From: Limiplasma sp048370855
GTDB lineage: Bacteria > Bacillota > Clostridia > Christensenellales > Aristaeellaceae
Length of the DNA: 64,000 nucleotides
Reading direction: 5' to 3'
Assembly: GCA_048370855.1 (NCBI GenBank)
Contig: DBGEOK010000039.1
Location: 1 to 64,000, forward strand
The notes under the pieces are model-generated. The model was not told the origin of the DNA, did no database searches, and saw only the letters and a program-made list of their open reading frames with translations. The position numbers were made by a program, and so were the translations under genes. Every line of letters starts with the position of its first letter. The stretch's first letter is position 1. Shown here piece by piece: positions 32,823 to 42,308 of the stretch.

Positions 32823-34853
32823 ATGACCAAATACGACGCGGGAAATATTCAGGTGCTGGAGGGGCTGGACGCCGTGCGCATGCGGCCCGGCATGTACATC
32901 GGCTCGACAGGCTCGCGCGGCCTGCATCATATGCTGTGGGAAATTGTGGATAACGCGATTGACGAGGCGATGGGCGGCTTTGCCTCTCAGGTGGACGTGA
33001 CGCTGTACGCCGACGGCTCCGCGGGGGTGTGCGACAACGGCCGCGGCGTGCCCGTGGACCGGCATCCCACGCTGGGCGTTTCGGGCGTGGAGGTCATCTA
33101 TACCAAGCTTCACGCCGGAGGCAAATTCAACAACGAGAACTATGCGTATTCCGGCGGCCTTCACGGCGTGGGCGCCAGCGTGGTGAACGCGCTCAGCAAG
33201 TGGCTGACGGTGGACGTGTTCCGTGATTTTAAGCACTACCGCATGCGCTTTGAAAGCGCCTTTGATCCCCAACTGGGGAAGGTGGTGGCGGGCCGGGCGA
33301 CGGGCCCGCTGGAAACCATCGGAAATACGCGGCGGCGCGGAACCGAGGTGCGCTTCATGCCGGACCGCTCGGTGTTTGAATCCACGCGCTTCAACGGCGA
33401 AACCGTGGCCCGGCGCTTGCGCGAGCTGGCGTACTTAAATAAGGGGGTGACGATCACCTTCCTGGACGAGCTCGCGCAGAACCGCGCGGCCGCCGACGAG
33501 GACGGCGAGGAGGCGGCCCTGGAACCGGCCGCGCCGGAAGGCCGCCAGGTCTTTTGCTACCAGGGCGGCATCGTGGATTACGTCAAATACCTGAACGCCG
33601 ATAAAACGCCCCTTTTCGAGGAACCCATCTATCTGGAGGGCACGCGGGAGGATGTCATTTTCCGTGCCGCCATCCAATATACCGACAGCTATACGGAAAA
33701 CGTGTTTTCCTATGTTAACAACATCCCCACCGGCGAGGGCGGCACGCACGAGACGGGCTTTAAGGCCGCCTATACCAAGGTGATGAACGACTTTGCGCGC
33801 CGCCTGGGCGCGCTGAAGGAAAAAGAAGCGAACCTGGGGGGCGACGACTTCCGCGAGGGCATGACGGCGGTAATGGTCGCCATGGTCAAAAACCCGCAGT
33901 TTGAGGGCCAAACCAAGGGCCGTCTGGGCAACACGGAGGTGCGCCCCGTGGTGGAGGCCATCCTGACGCAGCAGCTCACCGCTTATTTTGAGGACTTGAA
34001 GCACCAGGACCTTGCGCAGCAGCTCATTGAGAAGGCCGTCAAGGCCGCGCGCGTGCGCGAGGCGGCCCGCAAGGCGCGCGACGTGGCGCGCACCAAAAAC
34101 GCCCTGGAGGCCGCGCCGCTGGTCGGCAAGCTGTCTAGCTGCACCGGGCGCAGGCCGGAGCTGAACGAGCTGTTTATTGTGGAGGGCGACAGCGCCGGCG
34201 GCAGCGCCAAGCAGGGCCGCGACCGGCGCTTCCAGGCCATCCTTCCGTTGCGCGGCAAGCCTCTCAACGCCGAAAAGAAGCGCCTGGACCAGGTGCTTGG
34301 CAACGAGGAGTTCCGCTCCATCATCACCGCGCTGGGCACCAATATCGACGAGAGCTTCAGCCTGTCGGGACTCAAGTATTACAAGGTCATCATCCTGTCC
34401 GACGCCGACCAGGACGGGGCGCACATCCGCGCCATCCTGCTCACGTTTTTCTACCGCTATATGCGCGAGCTCATCACCGAGGGGCACGTCTATATCGGCA
34501 TGCCGCCGCTTTACAAGGTGCAGCGGGGCGCGAAGGCGCAGTACGCCTATGACGACAACGAGCTTCGCAAGCTGACCAGGGGCTCCTCCAAGGGCTATAC
34601 GCTTCAGCGTTACAAGGGCCTGGGCGAGATGAACCCGGAGCAGCTCTGGGCCACCACCATGGACCCGTCGCAGCGCAAGCTCATGCGCGTGACCATCGAG
34701 GACGCCGCGCAGGCCGAGCGCCTTGTCACCATTTTAATGGGCGACAAGGTGGAGCCGCGCCGCCAGTACATCAGCCAATACGCCAACTTCAACCGTGAGG
34801 ACAGCTTCATTGCGCTCAACGGCCAGCCGGAGGAAGGAAGGGTGAACGCATGA
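32823..34853 (+). CDS. parE: Type IIA topoisomerase B subunit (ParE/GyrB)
   Basis: This is the ATPase subunit of topoisomerase IV or a second gyrase. The 676 residues contain GHKL ATPase motifs (IVDNAIDEA, DNGRGVPVD, GGLHGVGASVVNALS), the transducer domain, and the TOPRIM domain with EGDSAGGSAKQGRDRR and DADQDGAHIRAILL. The C-terminal end includes KGLGEMNPEQLWATTMDP. ATG 32823 has GGAGTG upstream; a longer frame to 32673 has no homology. It overlaps the A-subunit gene as ATGA (34850-34853). The A subunit lacks a first-blade GyrA box, which favours ParE, but sequence alone does not fully separate ParE from GyrB. Confidence 0.85.
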   Translation: MTKYDAGNIQVLEGLDAVRMRPGMYIGSTGSRGLHHMLWEIVDNAIDEAMGGFASQVDVTLYADGSAGVCDNGRGVPVDRHPTLGVSGVEVIYTKLHAGGKFNNENYAYSGGLHGVGASVVNALSKWLTVDVFRDFKHYRMRFESAFDPQLGKVVAGRATGPLETIGNTRRRGTEVRFMPDRSVFESTRFNGETVARRLRELAYLNKGVTITFLDELAQNRAAADEDGEEAALEPAAPEGRQVFCYQGGIVDYVKYLNADKTPLFEEPIYLEGTREDVIFRAAIQYTDSYTENVFSYVNNIPTGEGGTHETGFKAAYTKVMNDFARRLGALKEKEANLGGDDFREGMTAVMVAMVKNPQFEGQTKGRLGNTEVRPVVEAILTQQLTAYFEDLKHQDLAQQLIEKAVKAARVREAARKARDVARTKNALEAAPLVGKLSSCTGRRPELNELFIVEGDSAGGSAKQGRDRRFQAILPLRGKPLNAEKKRLDQVLGNEEFRSIITALGTNIDESFSLSGLKYYKVIILSDADQDGAHIRAILLTFFYRYMRELITEGHVYIGMPPLYKVQRGAKAQYAYDDNELRKLTRGSSKGYTLQRYKGLGEMNPEQLWATTMDPSQRKLMRVTIEDAAQAERLVTILMGDKVEPRRQYISQYANFNREDSFIALNGQPEEGRVNA

Positions 34854-37345
34854 GCCGCAGGGACGAGCCGCAGGGCGTCGGGACGGACCAGAACATCATC
34901 CAGACCCCCATGGAGGAGGTCATGCATAACAGCATGATCCCTTATGCCGAGCATGTCATCATGGAGCGCGCCGTGCCCCGCGTGGAGGACGGTTTGAAGC
35001 CCGTGCAGCGGCGCATTCTGTTTACCATGAGCGAGCTGGGCATCACGCCCGAGACGCCCCACCGGAAATGCGCGCGCATTGTGGGCGACTGCCTGGGCAA
35101 GTTCCATCCCCACGGCGACAGCAGCGTCTACGACGCGCTGGTGCGGCTGGCGCAAAATTTCAGCATGCGCGCGCCGCTGGTGGACGGCCATGGAAATTTC
35201 GGCTCGATCGATGGCGACAGCGCCGCGGCCATGCGCTATACCGAGGCGCGCACGACCCCGCTCGCCATGGAGATGCTGCGCGACTTGGAAAAGGACACCG
35301 TGCCCTTCCGCCTGAACTTTGACGATACCCTCAAGGAGCCGGACATGCTGCCCGCCTCCTTTCCCAACCTGCTGGTCAACGGGGCCAGCGGCATCGCGGT
35401 CGGCCTCGCCACCAATATCCCGCCGCATAACCTGCGCGAGTGCGTGAACGCGGTCATCGCCCAAATCGACAACCCGGACATCACGGTGGACGAGCTGATG
35501 CGGATTCTGCCCGCGCCGGATTTTCCCACGGGGGGCGTGCTGCTCAATACCGAGGAAATCCGCAACGCCTACCAAACGGGCAAGGGCAAGCTGCTTTTGC
35601 GCGCCAGAACGCACGTGGAGGACGGCTCCGCCGGGCGCAAGCTCATCGTGATCACGGAGGTGCCCTACCAGGTCAACAAGGCGGCGATGCTGGAGAAAAT
35701 CCTGAAGCTGAGCGAGGAAAAGAAAGCGGCGCTGGGATGCATCTACGATATCCGCGACGAAAGCGACCGCACGGGCATGCGGGCCGTCATCGAGCTTCGC
35801 AAGGAGGCGGACGCCAACAAGGTGCTGGCGTACCTGTTTAAGTACAGCGATATGCAGATTACCTTCGGCGTCAATATGGTGGCGATCGCGGACGGCAAGC
35901 CTAAGCTGCTCTCGCTGCGCCGGGTGATCCGACACTATATCCGCCATCGCAAAAACATCATCACCGCCCGCACCCGGTACGATTTGGACAAGGCCAAGGC
36001 CCGCGCGCATATCCTGGAGGGCCTGATGATCGCCGTGGATAACCTGGACGAGGTGATTAAGCTCATCCGCGCCAGCGAAAGCCCAAAGGCGGCCAAGGCG
36101 GGGCTGATGGAGCGCTTTGAGCTGAGCGACCCTCAGGCGCAGGCGATTTTGGACATGCGGCTGCAGCGGCTGACGGGGCTGGAAATTCTGGCGCTGCGTA
36201 AGGAATATGCCGCCCTGCTCAAGCTGATTGCCGAGCTGGAGGGGATTCTGGCGGACGAGCGAAAGCTGCTGACGGTTGTGAAAAGGGAATTGAAAGCGGT
36301 TGCCGAAAAGTACGGCGACGACCGCCGGACGGTGGTGGAGGATGCCGGAAACGTGGTGGAGGCCATCCAGCGGGAGGAAATCCTCGCGGAGGAGGCGATG
36401 GTCGTCTATTCGCGCTCCGGGCTGCTCAGGCGCATGTATCCCAAGCAGTACCGCAAGCTGGCGGCCGCGCCGGCGGAGAGCGCGGATTATGAGGATATGC
36501 CGCTGTACCAGTTTGAAACCCTGACAGACCGGACGCTGTATTTCTTTACCAACTGTGGCAATTGCTATACCCTGGCCGTTGGCGCGCTGCCGGAGATGAA
36601 CCGCCCCAAGGATCGGGGCTCGCTGCTCAGCGGGGTGCTGGCCGGGCTCGAGGAGGACGAGACGCCCGTGCAGATCCTCTGCGCCAGGCCGGACGAGCTG
36701 GCGGCGATGCCGGACCTGCTGTTTGTGACAAAGCAGGGGCAGCTAAAGCGCTCCGCGGCGTTGGAATATGACGTGCGGCGGCAGAAGTTTGCCGCGCTCA
36801 ACCTGCGGCCGGGCGACAGCCTTCGCGCGGTAACGCTCCTCGATCCGTCGCGGGACGCGCTCCTGCTTTCCCGCGCGGGCATGAGCGTCCGCTTCCATGC
36901 CGACAGTGTGCCGGCGCAGGGCCGGGTCGCCGGCGGCGTCAAGGGAATCGCCCTGGAAGCGGGCGACGAGGTGATCTTCTGCGCGCAGCCGGAGGCGGCG
37001 GACCAATTGCTGCTGTTCAGCGAGCGCGGCTTTGCCAAGCGGGTGCTGTTTATGGACTTTGAACCGCAGGCGCGCGGCGGCAAGGGAGTGAAGAGCTTTT
37101 ATTTCAACAAGAGCGGATCGAACGGCACGCGGCTGGCAGGCGCGGCGCTGGTCCGCGACGCGTCCGAGAGCGTGCTCGTGTGGCAGAAGCTGAGCCGGCC
37201 TACCGTTGTGCGCGCGGGTGAGATCATGGCGCAGGGAAAGCAGGACAAGGGCGTGCCTTGCGTGATGGCGGTGCTGGACGACGTGGTGACCGGCGTGGAG
37301 GGCTATGCGCCGCCGCGGGGCCCGGCGGAGGATGCGACGGAATAA
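34850..37345 (+). CDS. parC: Type IIA topoisomerase A subunit (ParC-like)
   Basis: This is the DNA-cleaving subunit. Its 831 residues contain the winged-helix/tower domain with RILFTMSELGI, GKFHPHGDSSVYDALVRLAQ and the catalytic Tyr130 in AAAMRYTEART, then a coiled-coil region and a six-bladed C-terminal domain. In gyrase the first blade carries the GyrA box (QRRGGRG-like) at around residue 570. Here the matching place reads YRKLAAAPAESADYEDMPLY, so the box is gone. A related QARGGKG occurs at residue 740 in a late blade. This pattern argues for topoisomerase IV rather than gyrase, but activity would have to be tested. Confidence 0.85.
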   Translation: MSRRDEPQGVGTDQNIIQTPMEEVMHNSMIPYAEHVIMERAVPRVEDGLKPVQRRILFTMSELGITPETPHRKCARIVGDCLGKFHPHGDSSVYDALVRLAQNFSMRAPLVDGHGNFGSIDGDSAAAMRYTEARTTPLAMEMLRDLEKDTVPFRLNFDDTLKEPDMLPASFPNLLVNGASGIAVGLATNIPPHNLRECVNAVIAQIDNPDITVDELMRILPAPDFPTGGVLLNTEEIRNAYQTGKGKLLLRARTHVEDGSAGRKLIVITEVPYQVNKAAMLEKILKLSEEKKAALGCIYDIRDESDRTGMRAVIELRKEADANKVLAYLFKYSDMQITFGVNMVAIADGKPKLLSLRRVIRHYIRHRKNIITARTRYDLDKAKARAHILEGLMIAVDNLDEVIKLIRASESPKAAKAGLMERFELSDPQAQAILDMRLQRLTGLEILALRKEYAALLKLIAELEGILADERKLLTVVKRELKAVAEKYGDDRRTVVEDAGNVVEAIQREEILAEEAMVVYSRSGLLRRMYPKQYRKLAAAPAESADYEDMPLYQFETLTDRTLYFFTNCGNCYTLAVGALPEMNRPKDRGSLLSGVLAGLEEDETPVQILCARPDELAAMPDLLFVTKQGQLKRSAALEYDVRRQKFAALNLRPGDSLRAVTLLDPSRDALLLSRAGMSVRFHADSVPAQGRVAGGVKGIALEAGDEVIFCAQPEAADQLLLFSERGFAKRVLFMDFEPQARGGKGVKSFYFNKSGSNGTRLAGAALVRDASESVLVWQKLSRPTVVRAGEIMAQGKQDKGVPCVMAVLDDVVTGVEGYAPPRGPAEDATE

Positions 37346-37814
37346 GCTTGATGCTTGCCTGGCGTCAAGGAGCCCCTGACGCGGACGATAAAGGGCCCGC
37401 CGGGTATCCCTGGGCGATGTTGGGATCGGCGCGGCCTGCTGAAACGGGCGCGCGACGGACGCCGGAAAGCCGGAGGGCATCAAGCCGCCGAGGTCACAGA
37501 GGGCCCGCAATACAAGCTGATATCACAGAGAAGCCGCTGGAAGCTGCCGGATCGAACGCGCTTCAAGCATAGTAAAAAGTGAAAGCGCCCCGACTCTCGC
37601 GCCTGGCACGGCGCGAGGGCCGGGGCGCCGGTCGCCATGCGGCGGTATGACGCCTTCCCGCCGGGCCGGCGCTCATCCGGGTTCATCAAGGAAGCGCCCG
37701 GTTCTGGAAAATTCCTCCCCTCTACACACAGCGTTCACAAAACGGTCATCCGATCACAAGATACAAGCGTTACCATGACACGGCGATCAGAAAGCGCCTT
37801 GGAGGAGGATGACG
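37346..37814. other. Gap between parC and the efflux operon
   Basis: These 469 bases hold no gene I can support. The clear element is a long inverted repeat at 37585-37628: outer arms GCGCCCCG/CGGGGCGC, inner arms CTCGCGCC/GGCGCGAG, and a three-base internal bulge on each side. It has T-rich sequence only on its minus-strand side, so it may be a terminator-like barrier between parC and the next operon. I could not place a convincing promoter for the adaptor gene. Confidence 0.5.
37585..37628. terminator. Long GC-rich hairpin downstream of parC
   Basis: Two 8-bp perfect arms are separated by a 3-by-3 internal loop. A plus-strand transcript would lack a U-run after the stem. A minus-strand transcript would have TTTCACTTTTT, but no minus-strand gene ends here. 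It is therefore a candidate bidirectional barrier, not a proven terminator. Confidence 0.45.
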
Positions 37815-39434
37815 ATGAGGAAGGGTGTCAAAGCAGCGCTGGCGCTGGCCGTTTTGGGGGCGGCGGGGTATTTCGGCTACCAATATTATCAGAAAAATAA
37901 CGCGACCGCGACCGTGGCCAACGCCGACAGCGCGTATACGGAATACGTGATCGGGCGGGGAAATCTGAAAAAGAGCGTGACCGGTACCGGGACGCTGAGC
38001 ATCAGCCAGACGGAGGATCTTTCTCTGCCCTATGCCGTCACCGTGACGGAGGCGCTGGCGGAGGCGGGCGAGGTGGTGGAAGCCGGGCAGGCGCTTCTTG
38101 CCGTGGATACGGACGCGCTTCAAACCACTGTCGATACGCTGCAGGAGGAGCTTGACGCCTGCGAAAGCGACATGGCAAGCATTACGAACGCTTACAGCAG
38201 CACGACCTATGTAAAGATGCCGCAGGACGGGCGGGTGAAGGAGGTCTATATCTCCGCCGGCCAGTATATCCAGGACGTGATGGAGGAGAAGGGGTGCGTC
38301 GCGCTGCTTTCGCTGGACGGCTGGATGGTTGTGGAAACGGACGCCGTAGACGGCATGGAAATTTCGTCCACAGTCAAGGTAAAGGTCGGGCGGACAACGC
38401 TGGACGGTACGGTGCGGGCGATTGAGAACGGCAAGGCGTCCATTACGTTTTCCGATGCCTACGGCGCGGAGGGCGAGGAGGTTGAGCTGAAGTTTCAGAA
38501 CCAGTCCCTCGGAACCGCGACGGCGCATATCCATTTGCCGTATCGGCTGACCACCACGGAAAAGGGGTATATCTACGCCGTTTATCTGGAGGAAAACGCC
38601 CGGAAGTGGCAAAACAACAAAATCGCTTACCTGATTAACGTGCCGGTATCCGACAGCTACCAGACCTTGATGAATACCCGGGAAAAGCTGACGGCGCAAA
38701 TTAAGGAGCTCAGGCAGCTTATCAGCGCGGGCACGGTCAACGCGCCAAACGCGGGCATTGTGGCCTCGGTCGTGGCCCCATCGGCAACGGAGCAGGCGGC
38801 TGATGCGACGCTCGCCTCCCTGTATATAGGGGAGGAAAAGGAGATGGTCGTCAGCGTCGACGAGCTGGATATTATCAACGTTGCCGTCGGGCAGGACGCG
38901 GATATTGCGATGGATGCGATCACCGACAAGACGTATTCGGCCAAGGTATCCAAGGTCAGCCAAATCGGCGCGGCCTCCAGCGGCGTGACCGTATACGACG
39001 TGACGCTGACCGTCGAGGGGGACGATCTGCTCAAGCTGGGCATGAACGGCACGGCGACCATCAACATCGAGGAGGTCAGGGACGTGCTGCTGGTGCCGAT
39101 CAGCGCGATGAACAGCTCGCGCAACGGCAGCTACGTATGGCTTAACGACCCGACCCGAACCGAGGAAAGCGACGAACCCGGCGTCCGTACCTATATCGAG
39201 ACGGGCCTCTCGGATGAGGATTACGCCGAGGTCAAAAGCGGGCTCTCCGAGGGCGATGTGGTGCTCATTACCCGCGAGGCATCCTCTTCCTCCGCAGGCG
39301 GCTGGGAGCCTGAGGGCATGGGCGGCGGCGTGATGCCCGACATGGGTGGCGGCATGCCTTCCGGCGGCGGTATGCCCTCCGGCGGCGGCGCGCCCTCCAG
39401 CGGCGGAAGCGGCGGCCGGCGCACCGGCAACTGA
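37815..39434 (+). CDS. Efflux membrane-fusion adaptor (MacA-like)
   Basis: This HlyD/RND-type adaptor links the ABC exporter encoded next to its substrate. The 539-residue protein starts MRKGVKAALALAVLGAAGYFGY (one membrane anchor). A lipoyl-like half (LPYAVTVTEALAEAGEVVEAGQ), a helical part, a beta-barrel region (VVSVDELDIINVAVGQDADI, GMNGTATINIEEVRDVLLVP) and a Gly/Pro/Ser-rich tail of about 45 residues follow. ATG 37815 lies 6 bases after GGAGGAGG, while the ATG at 37809 touches that SD. The ATPase gene follows after 12 bases. Substrate unknown; macrolide or peptide export are the usual guesses for this architecture. Confidence 0.85.
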   Translation: MRKGVKAALALAVLGAAGYFGYQYYQKNNATATVANADSAYTEYVIGRGNLKKSVTGTGTLSISQTEDLSLPYAVTVTEALAEAGEVVEAGQALLAVDTDALQTTVDTLQEELDACESDMASITNAYSSTTYVKMPQDGRVKEVYISAGQYIQDVMEEKGCVALLSLDGWMVVETDAVDGMEISSTVKVKVGRTTLDGTVRAIENGKASITFSDAYGAEGEEVELKFQNQSLGTATAHIHLPYRLTTTEKGYIYAVYLEENARKWQNNKIAYLINVPVSDSYQTLMNTREKLTAQIKELRQLISAGTVNAPNAGIVASVVAPSATEQAADATLASLYIGEEKEMVVSVDELDIINVAVGQDADIAMDAITDKTYSAKVSKVSQIGAASSGVTVYDVTLTVEGDDLLKLGMNGTATINIEEVRDVLLVPISAMNSSRNGSYVWLNDPTRTEESDEPGVRTYIETGLSDEDYAEVKSGLSEGDVVLITREASSSSAGGWEPEGMGGGVMPDMGGGMPSGGGMPSGGGAPSSGGSGGRRTGN

Positions 39435-39446
39435 GGGGGCGTGGGC

Positions 39447-40145
39447 ATGATTGAGATATCGGACGTGGTGAAGCGCTACACGCTTGGCGGAGAAACCATC
39501 TATGCCCTCGATCATATTTCCCTTCGCGTTGAGAAGGGGGAGTATGTGGCGATTATCGGTCCCTCCGGCAGCGGCAAGAGCACGCTGATGAATATTATCG
39601 GATGCTTGGACGTTGCCGACAGCGGTTCTTATATCCTGAACGGCAAGCCCATCCAAAAATACCGCGAACGGCAGCTCGCGCGCGTCCGCAACCGGCAGAT
39701 CGGCTTCATTTTTCAGGGCTTCAACCTTTTGAACAAGCTGACCGCTCAGGAAAACGTGGAGCTTCCGATGATCTATCAGGGCGTTGGCTCTGGCGAGCGG
39801 AAGCGCTTGGCCAAGGACGCTCTGGAGCGCGTAGGGTTGAGCGGGCGCACTAAACACCGTCCCGCCCAGCTCTCCGGCGGCCAGCAGCAGCGCTGCGCCA
39901 TCGCCCGGGCTATCGCGGTGAAGCCGTCGCTGATCCTCGCGGACGAGCCGACCGGCAACCTTGATAAAAAAACGGGCAGGGAAATTCTGGAGATCTTTCA
40001 GGAGCTTCACGAGGCGGGCGACACCATCGTGCTCATCACGCACGATCCCAAGGTAGCCAAGTGCGCGAAGCGGATCATTAAGATTGAAGACGGCTGCTTA
40101 TATGAAAATCAGGAGGCGCCCGATGATGATCTTTCAATCGTTTAA
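39447..40145 (+). CDS. ABC exporter ATPase (MacB/LolD-like)
   Basis: This is the ATPase of the same export system. The 232 residues contain Walker A GPSGSGKSTLM, LNKLTAQENVELPMIY after the Q-loop (GFIFQGFNLL), the signature LSGGQQQR, Walker B LILADEPTGNLD and the H-loop ITHDPKVA. This is the MacB/LolD subgroup that pairs with FtsX-type permeases. ATG 39447 follows a GAGGGGG SD, with a GTG at 39441 as the alternative. Its 3' end overlaps the permease gene by 23 bases. Confidence 0.88.
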   Translation: MIEISDVVKRYTLGGETIYALDHISLRVEKGEYVAIIGPSGSGKSTLMNIIGCLDVADSGSYILNGKPIQKYRERQLARVRNRQIGFIFQGFNLLNKLTAQENVELPMIYQGVGSGERKRLAKDALERVGLSGRTKHRPAQLSGGQQQRCAIARAIAVKPSLILADEPTGNLDKKTGREILEIFQELHEAGDTIVLITHDPKVAKCAKRIIKIEDGCLYENQEAPDDDLSIV

Positions 40146-41313
40146 AATGGCGCTCAAGGCGATCGCGGGCAACAAAATGCGCTCCTTTTTGACCATCCTG
40201 GGCGTGGTGATCGGCGTGGTGGCGATTGTCGTCCTGGTATCCATCGGCCAGGGAGCGAACAGCTCGGTCGTCTCCAGCATCGAGGGCATGGGCACGAACC
40301 TCATCAACGTTTCCATCCGTGCGCGCCGCGCCAACCCGATCACCATGGACGGCTTGACCGAGCTTGCTCAGGATGACAACATCGCGCAGGTCGCGCCGAT
40401 TGCCAACGTATCGGGCACGGTCAAGGCCGGCGTGACAACCTATGACGACGGCAGCATCCAGGGCACCACTCCGGGCTACGAGGAAATCCGCGACTGGACG
40501 GTTCAGGAAGGGCGCTTCCTGAAGCAGCCGGATATTGACAACCGCAGCTTTGTCGCCGTTATCGGCGCGGAGGCCGCCGCCGGGATGTACGGCACCACGC
40601 ATGTGGTTGGAGAGACGTTTTCGCTCAACGGCTACACCATGACGGTGGTAGGCGTGCTGGAAGAAAACGGCGCCAGCGTGTCGGGCAGCAACGATAACCA
40701 GATTTTAATCCCCTTTACGCTGGCGGAGCGCATCTTTTCCCAGCGCGGTATCACAACGTTTTATGTCTCCGCGGCGTCCTCCGACACGGTGGACCTGGCG
40801 CAGTCGGCGGTGGAGGCCTATTTGGAGAAGGCGTTTTCCGGCTACAATACCAGCGCCTACGGCACGCAGTACAGCGTGTATAACCAGTCTGAGATGCTGA
40901 GCACGCTAAGCGAGACGACCAGCACGCTGACGCTGATGCTGGGCGGCATCGCCGGCATTTCGCTGCTGGTGGGCGGCATCGGCATTATGAACATCATGCT
41001 GGTGAGCGTAAGCGAGCGCACGCGCGAAATCGGCATCCGCAAGGCCATCGGCGCGGCGCGCAGCAATATATTGACGCAATTCCTAATCGAATCGCTGGTG
41101 GTAAGCCTGATGGGCGGGCTGCTCGGGCTTGGGATATCCATTGGCGCGGTTCGGCTGCTGGCCCCGGCGCTGGAGATGACGCTGGAAATTCCAACGACGG
41201 TCGCGTGGATGGCGATTGGATTTTCGGTCTTGATCGGCGTGGTATTCGGCATGTACCCGGCCAACAAAGCCAGCAAGCTGCGGCCGATCGAGGCGCTGCA
41301 TTACGAAGGCTGA
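40123..41313 (+). CDS. ABC exporter permease (MacB/FtsX-type)
   Basis: The 396-residue membrane protein has one N-terminal helix (SFLTILGVVIGVVAIVVLVS) and a large extracytoplasmic MacB-like domain at about 45-270. Three C-terminal helices end in the conserved segments SERTREIGIRKAIGA and YPANKASKLRPIEALHYEG. ATG 40123 has AGGAGG 6 bases upstream, and its start lies inside the ATPase gene. With the adaptor and ATPase it makes a full MacAB-type pump. Export target unknown. Confidence 0.88.
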   Translation: MMIFQSFKMALKAIAGNKMRSFLTILGVVIGVVAIVVLVSIGQGANSSVVSSIEGMGTNLINVSIRARRANPITMDGLTELAQDDNIAQVAPIANVSGTVKAGVTTYDDGSIQGTTPGYEEIRDWTVQEGRFLKQPDIDNRSFVAVIGAEAAAGMYGTTHVVGETFSLNGYTMTVVGVLEENGASVSGSNDNQILIPFTLAERIFSQRGITTFYVSAASSDTVDLAQSAVEAYLEKAFSGYNTSAYGTQYSVYNQSEMLSTLSETTSTLTLMLGGIAGISLLVGGIGIMNIMLVSVSERTREIGIRKAIGAARSNILTQFLIESLVVSLMGGLLGLGISIGAVRLLAPALEMTLEIPTTVAWMAIGFSVLIGVVFGMYPANKASKLRPIEALHYEG

Positions 41314-41341
41314 GGCAAAACGGGCGAATGAATTTAATGAA

Positions 41342-41387
41342 GCCGCGCATGCTATCCCCGAGGAAGGATGGGGATGGCATGCGCGGC
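41342..41387 (+). promoter_or_regulatory. 18-bp hairpin covering the gpr ribosome-binding site
   Basis: Arms 41342-41359 and 41370-41387 pair over 18 positions, with one G-U. The 10-base loop holds GAGGAAGG, and the likely gpr start ATG 41379 lies in the 3' arm. It may block translation of gpr from read-through messages, or act as the terminator of the efflux operon (TTT follows the stem). Which applies is an inference. Confidence 0.6.
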
Positions 41388-42305
41388 TTTCGTACCGATT
41401 TGGCGATGGAGTGCATCGACGAGGAAAACGGGCGGGTAGAAGGCGTGCGCGTCAGCGCGCACCAGCTCGGGGACGTCCGGCATACGCGGATCAAAATAGA
41501 GCAGCAGCGCGCGGCGGAGCTGCTTCATCGCAGGTGCGGAGAATATATTACCGTGGAATACCCAGACCTGCCCCGCTGCGATACGCAGAAAAAGGAACTG
41601 CTCTCCAAGCTCATCGCCCAGGGCGTGCGCGGCATGCTGCCGCCGAAGGGCGAGGTGCTGGTGGTGGGCCTTGGCAACCGGAACGTGACGGCGGACGCCC
41701 TGGGCACGCGGGTGGTGGAGCGGATGCTTGTGACGCGCCACCTGCGCCAGGCCATGGCGCGGGAGCTCAAGGGCCGGCTGCGCGGTGTGAGCGCGATTGC
41801 GCCCGGCGTGCTGGGCCTGACGGGCATCGAAACGGCGGAGCTTTGCCGCGGCCTTGTGGCGCATGTGCAGCCCGCGGCGGTTATCGCTATCGACGCGCTG
41901 GCCGCCTACGAAAGCGAGCGTATCTGCACCACGATCCAGATTACCGATACCGGGATAGAGCCGGGAAGCGGCGTGGGCAACCACCGCCTGGGGCTGACGG
42001 AGGAAACGCTCGGCGTGCGCGTGATCGCTGTCGGCGTGCCGATGGTCGTCTATGCCTCCACCATCGCCAGGGACGCCATGGCGCGGCTGATCGAGGAATA
42101 CGGCCTGTTCGAGCCCGGTCACGAGGAGGCGGCTGAGGAGCTGCTGCGCCAGGTATCCGAGGGTTTCCTGGGAGATATGGTTGTCACGCCCCGGGAAATA
42201 GACGAGCTGGTGCTCAATGTGGCTGAGCTTTTAAGCGACGGGCTCAACCAGGCGCTCCATCCCGCGGTTGACAGGGATACGTTGCATACCTATATGCATG
42301 GGTAG
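41379..42305 (+). CDS. gpr: Germination protease GPR
   Basis: This endopeptidase degrades small acid-soluble proteins during spore germination. From ATG 41379 the product has 308 residues and begins MRGFRTDLAMECIDEENGR. The RTDLA-E motif near the N terminus marks the GPR zymogen family, whose propeptide is processed within this area. Further marks are VVGLGNRNVTADALGTRVV, GLTGIETAELCRGL, VIAIDALAA and DTGIEPGSGVGNHR. Longer starts exist at 41349 and 41328 in the same frame and would add residues before RTDLA. spoIIP follows after 3 bases, the arrangement known from other spore formers. Confidence 0.92.
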   Translation: MRGFRTDLAMECIDEENGRVEGVRVSAHQLGDVRHTRIKIEQQRAAELLHRRCGEYITVEYPDLPRCDTQKKELLSKLIAQGVRGMLPPKGEVLVVGLGNRNVTADALGTRVVERMLVTRHLRQAMARELKGRLRGVSAIAPGVLGLTGIETAELCRGLVAHVQPAAVIAIDALAAYESERICTTIQITDTGIEPGSGVGNHRLGLTEETLGVRVIAVGVPMVVYASTIARDAMARLIEEYGLFEPGHEEAAEELLRQVSEGFLGDMVVTPREIDELVLNVAELLSDGLNQALHPAVDRDTLHTYMHG

Positions 42306-42308
42306 CAT

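Noticed and set aside
34850..37345. Calling the A subunit GyrA because of QARGGKG
   Set aside because: The motif is at residue 740 in a late blade. The first-blade position that defines gyrase lacks it.
37770..40043. A 757-codon minus-strand frame across the MacA- and MacB-like genes
   Set aside because: It is antisense to two genes with full motif sets and has no recognisable motif of its own.
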